From positions 2,262,501 through 2,326,500 of the forward strand of contig NC_036464.1 in assembly GCF_002775205.1 (NCBI RefSeq): a stretch of 64,000 bases of DNA. Reading direction: 5' to 3'. The stretch comes from Xiphophorus maculatus (taxonomy: Eukaryota; Chordata; Actinopteri; Cyprinodontiformes; Poeciliidae). Shown piece by piece: positions 57,470-64,000 of the stretch (its first letter is position 1; each line of letters begins with the position of its first letter). The position numbers and the translations under genes are program-made. The notes below the pieces were generated by a model. That model was not told the origin of the DNA. It did no database searches and saw only the letters and a program-made list of their open reading frames with translations.

Positions 57470-57625
57470 AAAAAAGTTTAAAAATGTACAACTTACTAAA
57501 TATTTTCATTGAAATTACTAGAAACTTATTGGAAAGTAACCAGTAAATACCTGAAAAGTTAAATTCCCAGAACTTGGTATATTCCAGAAATGTTATGGAA
57601 AGCAACTGGTTAATTCTATAGTACT
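57470..57625 (-). repeat. Short degenerate tandem block related to 59.5-60.5 kb, inverted
   Basis: GGAAAGTAACCAGTAAATAC and CCAGAAATGTTATGGAAAGC, read on the minus strand, give GTTACTTTCC-type phrases like those of the satellite at 59550-60470. Confidence 0.45.
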
Positions 57626-58139
57626 GAGTTTCAGGTTCTGAAAAGTGCGGGCTGTGTTGTGCATTGGTACCAGGGTTCTTTAGCAGTGTTGACATGAGGA
57701 GGAATCGGATCACAGATCCAGTAATTTGGTTCTTGAGTTATTTTTCCATTAGATGTTTTAGTTTGATTTTGCTTTGAGACTTTTTCAACTTTTTCATTTT
57801 TTAACCTTTTCCCTTCATTTTAGACGTTCAGTTCGCTCCTCTTGGCTTATGTGAAATTAGGTTTCGAGTTTGGATTCTTTTCCTCCTTTCAGTTCCTCTT
57901 CTGCGTTGATTCATTTCTTTTCTGCCCTGGTTCACTTGGAGGGTTTGCTAAAGATCAGCTGTTTATGTGTTATTAACCATTTTCATGCGTGATGTAGATC
58001 GAGTTCTCCACGACCAGATTGCTGCAGTTTTAATTCTCCTTCCTGTTCTGAAATTCTTCCAGTATGTCTGATCATTCTGCTTATTAAGCATCTTCTGGTT
58101 CAGTTTTTGTAGAAATAAAAATTCACAATTGTTTTCCTC

Positions 58140-58260
58140 CCTACACTGCAAAAACACAAGATTGTACCAAGTATTTTTGGTTTACTTTTTAATGTAAATA
58201 TCTTTGTACGCTTGAAATAAAGCAAAACACACTGGCATTCACACATTCCAGTAGAATATG
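58140..58260. repeat. Dispersed fish repeat
   Basis: CACTGCAAAAACACAAGATT, GTACCAAGTATTTTTGG and TACGCTTGAAATAAAGCAAA match the repeat type also seen at 4365-4530. Confidence 0.5.
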
Positions 58261-58339
58261 TTCATCTAATTATTCAAAGTATTGCATTGAGTCACTCACT
58301 TCTACTAAATATACATTAAATACACACAGGGATATATTT

Positions 58340-58670
58340 CAAGTTTATTGAGGACTGGAGTTTGACAGCTGTGGTCTAGGAAGCTTTCTGAACTGGACTG
58401 ACAGGAATGAACCAAGACAACGACTCCTGAAGACTTGAGCTGGACTCATGCAGTGGAGGAAATCTGCAAAGCCACTAAGCCAGTTATCCCCATCCCTGGT
58501 CCTCAGCGCCCCCTGTCCTTCGTTTTAGATGCCTCTCTGCTCCAGCACAGCGTCCTCTGCATGACATCGGCTGGTGCAGCTGCCTAGTAATCACCCATTC
58601 ATAAAGGTCAGGTGTGTGGAATCAGACAAACAATTAAAACATGTAGGAGAGGTTCAGGACTTCTCCACTA
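58340..58670. mobile_element. Two adjacent MITE remnants
   Basis: GAGGACTGGAGTTTGACAGC near 58350 is the terminus of the family seen at 25537-25755. 58485-58660 (CCCATCCCTGGTCCTCAGCG, CGTTTTAGATGCCTCTCTGC, AGGTGTGTGGAATCAGACAA, TTAAAACATGTAGGAGAG) resembles a second common teleost MITE. Noncoding. Confidence 0.5.
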
Positions 58671-59549
58671 AGCCATAACCAGATTCTCAAAGGCCTCATA
58701 TATGAACCATTGATGTGTTCAGTCTTTAGAATCTGTCATATTTTTACTTTTCAGAAGCTTAAAGGGAAACTGGTATGTAAATAAAAGGTGAAAGTCATTG
58801 AAACCGGTTAAATCCAGTCAGTAGATGTTTTTTCTTTGGTTCTGATTTGTGTGAAGGTTCTTTGCGTGACACGGCGGCTCGTTTTGTTTGTTCCACTTCA
58901 GGAGCTTCACTTCATAATGAACCAAAGTCCCTGAACTGTCAGTCAGTGTCACCCCACCCACACTGAAGTCCAATCGGGCTGAATAAGTGAAAGCACCTGT
59001 GTGAGAGCACTCCGACCCAGATTCATGTAGAGACAACTGAGCACATGCATGCGGACGGAGCGGTAAGGCAACTGGAACTGGTGAGAAGGGTTTCAACGTG
59101 CCGCCGGCTGGGTGTGGCGCCTCAACAGGGTTCATGAATTAACTGAACTCTTGAACTGTACTCTGGAATGTTGCAGGCAGAAAGTCAGCCAGACAAACGA
59201 AACGGGAACATTCATGCACCCCTCGCCGTCTAAACTCTCACGTCTGCTCTGGCTGCGATTTTAAAGAGATCCTCCATGTCGGCGTTAGACTGAACTGAGC
59301 CCGTTCACATCAGAAACTGGACGAAAAGGTCAAAGTTCAGCATTTTCACTCTAATATATTGTCACAACTGAAAGATGCCAACCAACTGCTCTTCCAGGTT
59401 GTCTGTAAATAACATTTCTCATCAGTCCAGACGGTAAGATACTGAAAAACTAAGATCCGTGAACTTCAGGTTCTTCAGCAGACCCTGAAATTTAATCAGT
59501 GTTTGCAGCGAACACTTTCACTGGATTACAGATTATTTTAAAAAGTGTT
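58671..59549. other. Intergenic stretch
   Basis: No supported gene; the 105-aa minus frame at 58818-59135 has no domain. Confidence 0.4.
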
Positions 59550-60480
59550 TGTAATACTACTAGATATCTTTAGCGAAATTTACAACTTACTGAAACTTGA
59601 ACTTTACTTTCCCATAACTTCCAGATAACACTACAGGTTATAGATCATGAAACCTAAAGGTTACTTACCAGAACTTTACAAATGACATGAAATTTACAGA
59701 TTACTTTCCCAGAATTCCCAGTTTCTTGAAACCTGTATGTTATGTTTCCATAATTTCCAGGTGTTATGACCACAGTATTTAAGTTACTTTCCTGAAATGT
59801 TCCAGTTTGCCTCCATACGTTTTCTGAACTTACAGATTACTTACCAGACATTTACGAGTTACATTCCAGGTACGTTTTTGCATGACTGTGGAGTTTAAAT
59901 TACTGGATGTTGAGCGTTTCTTTGTCATAACTTCAGGTCACATCACTTCAATCTACAGTTGCGTTTCTGAAACGTAAAGGTTCCTCTCCAGAACGTTACA
60001 CCTGATATTCCTGAGACATTCCAGATTAAATTTACTGATTCCTTCACTGGAACTTCTGTTATTTCTCCATAACTCACATTGCTGCAACTTTACTTTCCTG
60101 AAACTGTGAGGCTTGCTTCCAGATGTTTACAGAACTTTGTGAATTAGAGATACATGTCTTTATACTTTTGAAATACTTTTGGTACTTCTGAAATTTACAG
60201 GTTGCTTTCTTAGAAGAATTTCTTTCCTGAAACTTTCAGGTTAGCTTCCACAGGTTCTGCATAAGTTTTACTTACTTTTCCAGAATATATCTGTTTCTTT
60301 CCAGGAACTTATGTTTTACATTCCTGGAGTTTAAATATGTTATCAGAACTAATAAATAGCATTTCTGGAACTAACACAGTACTGCCTTTAGGGAACTTTT
60401 AGAAACTATTGGTTGTTTCTGAGGAATACTTTCATAGAACTTTACTAATACATTTCAAAAACCTGAAAGTTAGTTTTAGT
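59550..60480. repeat. Degenerate satellite, unit roughly 30-35 bp
   Basis: Over 900 bases, phrases such as AGATTACTTTCCCAGAATT, AGTTACTTTCCTGAAATGTT, GGTTACTTACCAGAACTTTA and AGATTACTTACCAGACATTT recur every 30-60 bases. Copies are diverged, with variable spacing, so this is an old array. Confidence 0.7.
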
Positions 60481-62046
60481 TTCCAGAACTCAATATTTTC
60501 AGATTAACAATCTGTTCTCAATTTAGCTTGTGCTTCATAAAAAAAACACTATTTCTTTCATTTTATGACAGTAAATTCAGAGAAAGAAGCTAACTTATCA
60601 TTTTATATGTAATATTGGCAGAACAAAAATACGTTAACCAGTTCATGTTTTGAGCTTGAGCAGAAGATCAGCGTTACTAAACGTTTAAAGTGACGGAGAT
60701 AATAAGGTGTTTTTCTTATTTATTTTTTTTACCAGCAATAAAAAGATGGGTGCTTTGCTAACTGCGTGGATTGAGATTATACAGGACATTCCAGAGAGCC
60801 ATAAAAACATTCCAGGAAGAGTTGGGACGCACCTTTCCTCCTTCACACCGTCTGACATCTTCACATTTCTCTCATCACCTCCTCTCCCTCTTCCCACCTG
60901 GAAGGCTCTGCAGATCCGTCTTCCAGGTTAAAACAACTTCTGCTCATGAAATTTCCCTCAGCCTGACTTTTCACCAGCATGCAGTCATTTCTAACCCTCT
61001 GCTGTAGATTAAGTGCAGCTCTTGTTTGGATTGTGGCTGAACCCTCCTGTTAACGGTTCCTAGAGCTTGTAGATGTAGAAGAAGGAATGCACATAAATAC
61101 TATCTGATTTTTGAAATTTAATGTAAATGCGTTCATTAAAAACAGTAGCAACAACATACATTTGCATGTTGAGGCGGTTTCTTGTAATGTTCCCGGTTAG
61201 CGGCGGTTCCTCATTCCTCAGACACCTGCAGCTAGCTATCAGGGCCAAACCACCACGTGATTAAACGGCTGCCGCTCGGTTTGGTTTGTGTGGAGAAGCT
61301 CGTCTGAACGCAGGAAAACACTGACTGCAGGGAGGTCAAAGGTCACGGTCTGTCCTGGTGAAGGATTTGAACTTGAAGTCTGTCCAGCTGAACTCTGAGC
61401 TGAACTCTAAACTCGTTTCCCTGAATCTGACCCTGTTTCTTCCTGTCCTGAGGAATCCTGCTCCAGGCTGACGGCTGGAATGTTGACATAACAGATGTCG
61501 TCTGACAAAGCCAGTAATTATGAGCTGTACGGCTGTGTGTCCGTACCCGCTCTTCCTCCTCCTCCTCTGCGTCCTCAGGCTGGTTTACCATCGCTGTTTC
61601 CTCATGCTTGTAGAACAGCAGTCACTTCTGCATTTCAACACCTTCCATCTAAAATCGCAGCTTTTCTAGAAACTGAAAACAAACCGCTAAACGATGATCT
61701 TCATAAAAATGGAGGCAGAAAAAGTTTAGGTGAATTTTGCATTAAATTATCCAACTAGTTTCTTGTCTTAAAGAAAGAGCTTGCAGTCAGTCTGGCTGTC
61801 TACGACGATGTAAAGTTTACAAAACTGAGCTTTATTCTGTTGTTTGATTTTAAGCCGTATTTTGAGCTTTAACATGGAATTTTGTTTAGGTGAAGCAGAC
61901 GGCTTGTTTTTACATGTCCTAATTGTTTATTTCTGAATAATGCCTCAAGAAGAGCCAATGCATGCTTTTACTTTGAAGGTCAGTAACACATTTACTGTGC
62001 TTGAGTTTTATTTTTGTGTGTTTTAAGCTACAGTCCCACCAGCCCA
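60481..62046. other. Intergenic stretch
   Basis: No gene. Frames at 60685-61007 and 61343-61758 lie on both strands, overlap, and lack domains. Confidence 0.4.
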
Positions 62047-62505
62047 CTGCAGTTCAATCCAGGGAAGTCCAGTTCGTTTAATAAAGTGTGAATTTGTAAT
62101 CAAATTCTGATGTGGAACAAAACAGTAAGCTCTGGTCTGGGTTCAGTTGAAGTGAACTCTGGTTCAGTTTGAATGTGAACGCCAAGCGGACCGGAGACCG
62201 CTCTAAAGGCAGGAAGCGGACTACAAAATAAATCCAGATGTTTAGTTATCAGCCAAAACATTATAACCATTTGTTTTGGGTAAATTCAACCAAAACAAAT
62301 GTTAGCCTAGCGCTAGCAGCAGACATGACTCCTGGTCTTTAGCCAAAGACTAAAGAGAAATCCTCTAACATTAAAATCTGATGCCTCCATTTATGTTTCC
62401 ATTTAGTGAAGAAGGAAGTTGCTCTGTGTCTTCAGAGGTTTTTGTTGCAGCGCCCCCACAGGCCAGGAGGGGAACAGGTTGGTTTGACTCAGAACCACAG
62501 CAGGT
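62047..62505. repeat. Old dispersed repeat, copy B (no MITE)
   Basis: Second copy of the repeat at 12150-12760: GAACGCCAAGCGGACCGGAG, AGGCAGGAAGCGGACTAC, AGCCAAAGACTAAAGA, AAAATCTGATGCCTCCAT, GTGAAGAAGGAAGTTGC, GCAGCGCCCCCACAGGCCAG. At the position of the MITE it reads GCCTAGCGCTAGCAGC, the unoccupied site. Confidence 0.8.
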
Positions 62506-63764
62506 GGAGGTCACCAGACTATCGGATGGGTGACCGATTCGGTCACCCATTTTGCTAAAAAGGCAAAAATAAACACAGTTTTATTTTTGCCTTTTTAGCA
62601 TTTGAATTGCATTGAACGTTTTGTAGAAGTTTAGCTTTAGCTGTATGTCTTGCATATGTATCAAGGCTTTCTCTCTCTGTTCCCTGTCATAAGGACGACC
62701 TACAGGATGAAAACAGCTGTTCTGAAGTTTAATATAAGGATGAAAACATTTTTCGTTTCTCCAGAATGAGCTATTTTTATTTGCCGGTAAAGTCGAGGCG
62801 GGGGACGTTTATAGCAGAGCGAGGCTGGACGGACTCCTGGTGGCACGCCACAGCTGCCAGGGTTTATTTCAGTCCACTTAAAGTCTCACAATAGAAGCTG
62901 GCAACTTCCTGAAAGTGACTCAGCACATAAATGTCAGTGTGAACTTCCAAGGAACCACCAAGATTGCAGCGTTGTGGCTTCTCCTGGGAAGGCAGCGGCG
63001 ATTAAAATAAACTGAAGGAAAACTCACAATGGAGGTAAAATATCTGCACGGCCCCGGGGAGCTGATGTTGGCCCCGGATCGCTCTATCCCCGGCACCATC
63101 TGACCCCGTTTTCTCCCTCATTTGGAAAATGGGTGTCTCTTATCGTAGCAGAACTGCCTTTGACCCAGAACACACAGAAATAAGAGGAGGCAGGCGGAGA
63201 CTCTGCGAATCCTGGGAGGACTTTTATAGCTCTGAGTTTGAGGAAAATCCTGATCTTATTGGACGGATTAAAGCAGGTTTGATCTGAGGTCATCAAGGAG
63301 TCTTTAGGAAAGAAACTCAACCATAAAAACTTACCACAGGAGCTGCTGGGCATCTTCTGCATCACCATTAGTCATGTAGTCATTAGTAATGGAAAAAGTT
63401 ACAAAACGTTTTTGCTCCAGGATGATCTGGTTTTTGGTTGTATCATAATTAAATTGGTGTAATTTGCAAAACTCTATTGGAAACGTATGTTTTTTTTATC
63501 ACACCAGTTTAACCAGCAGCAACGTGCCCATTCATAGCCACTGGTTTCCTTGGACCAGGAGCCGGATCCACCAGAACTCACAGCGTCACAACAGCCATTA
63601 AAAGTCGTTTGAATCCATCAGAGACTCCAGTTTCCAAAAATAGAGAAATTTCCGTCCAAATTTAACGTTCAAATCTGAGGGGCTCAAACTTAGTAAATTA
63701 ATGACTTGAGCTGAAAAAACCCAAAATCCTGGAATATTAAACCCAAAGAAATGCAGAATCAGTG
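62506..63764. other. Intergenic stretch
   Basis: No gene. 62541-62600 contains a GGTGACCGATTCGGTCACCC palindrome and an inverted GCAAAAATAAA/TTTATTTTTGC pair. 62771 has a MEF2-like CTATTTTTAT in a stretch (62760-63060) that could be regulatory. Confidence 0.4.
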
Positions 63765-63945
63765 AGTAACTTCTTACATTTACTCAGTTACTTTTACTTG
63801 AGTAACATTTTTTTTTTTATTTATTTTTAAAATTTATTTTTTACTACGTCGTATGTTTTGCTTCACTTGAGTAATTTCATTATGAAGTATTTTTACTCTT
63901 AGTTGAATAAAGTTTCTGTATTTTTTTACCCACTGAATGAAGAAA
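63765..63945. mobile_element. MITE terminus near the window edge
   Basis: TTACTCAGTTACTTTTACTT, GAGTAACATTTTTTT and CACTTGAGTAATTTCATTAT belong to the same type of fish MITE as 4186-4885; the right end is not resolved. Confidence 0.45.
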
Positions 63946-64000
63946 AAACATGTTTCAACCAAAAATTCACCAGACACCTGCAGTTTCTGTTGAAGTTTTA

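Noticed and set aside
58500-58516. CAGCGCCCCCTGTCC as a CTCF site
   Set aside because: Only a partial match to the core and located inside a MITE-like repeat.
1-64000. CRISPR arrays, operons, tRNA and rRNA genes
   Set aside because: Tandem arrays here lack unique spacers and belong to a vertebrate genome. I found no sequence that folds convincingly as a complete tRNA or matches rRNA, although a covariance-model scan was not possible.

Overview
The window reads as nuclear DNA of a teleost fish, probably a percomorph; I do not name a species. The evidence is its AT-rich intergenic sequence with many minisatellites, its degenerate Tc1-like, hAT-like and LINE-like remnants of kinds common in fish, its TRIM16-like immune gene of the fish type, and its D1C-type (D6) dopamine receptor gene, a subtype retained in fish but absent from mammals.

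Layout. (1) 0.2-4.1 kb: a 20-bp minisatellite, then ppp1r3c on the minus strand, with a tiny first coding exon and a CCAAT/CRE-like promoter. (2) 4.1-18.2 kb: gene-free, with old transposable elements, a 13-bp minisatellite, an AT-rich tandem array ending in an inverted copy, and a hAT-type MITE inserted in an older repeat whose empty counterpart lies at 62 kb. (3) 18.27-19.95 kb: an intronless TRIM (RING, B-box, coiled coil, PRY-SPRY) gene on the plus strand, with interferon-response-like sequence just upstream. (4) 23.7-24.75 kb: fgfbp3 on the minus strand, two exons. (5) 25-37 kb: no firm gene. It holds a possible bidirectional promoter near 28.4-29.5 kb and a 1.2-kb array of a 21-bp minisatellite between two copies of a ~60-bp segment. 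(6) 37.5-39.0 kb: intronless drd6 (D1C dopamine receptor) on the minus strand, flanked by strong CTCF-type motifs and an RFX-type palindrome. (7) 39-51 kb: gene-poor, with Tc1 remnants. (8) 51-56.6 kb: an unrecognised three-exon gene on the minus strand. It encodes a predicted type II membrane protein whose extracellular part is a long Tyr/Pro/Arg-rich repeat. (9) 56.6-64 kb: repeats, including a degenerate satellite at 59.5-60.5 kb.

ppp1r3c and fgfbp3 are close together on human 10q23, so their pairing here is conserved synteny. The D1C gene nearby fits an ancestral D1-family locus lost from mammals; that last step is inference. I see no functional cooperation among the genes. The most novel item is the Tyr-rich repeat protein. 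Its three exons join with matching phases, and its repeat carries nonsense codons that appear to have spread by unit duplication.
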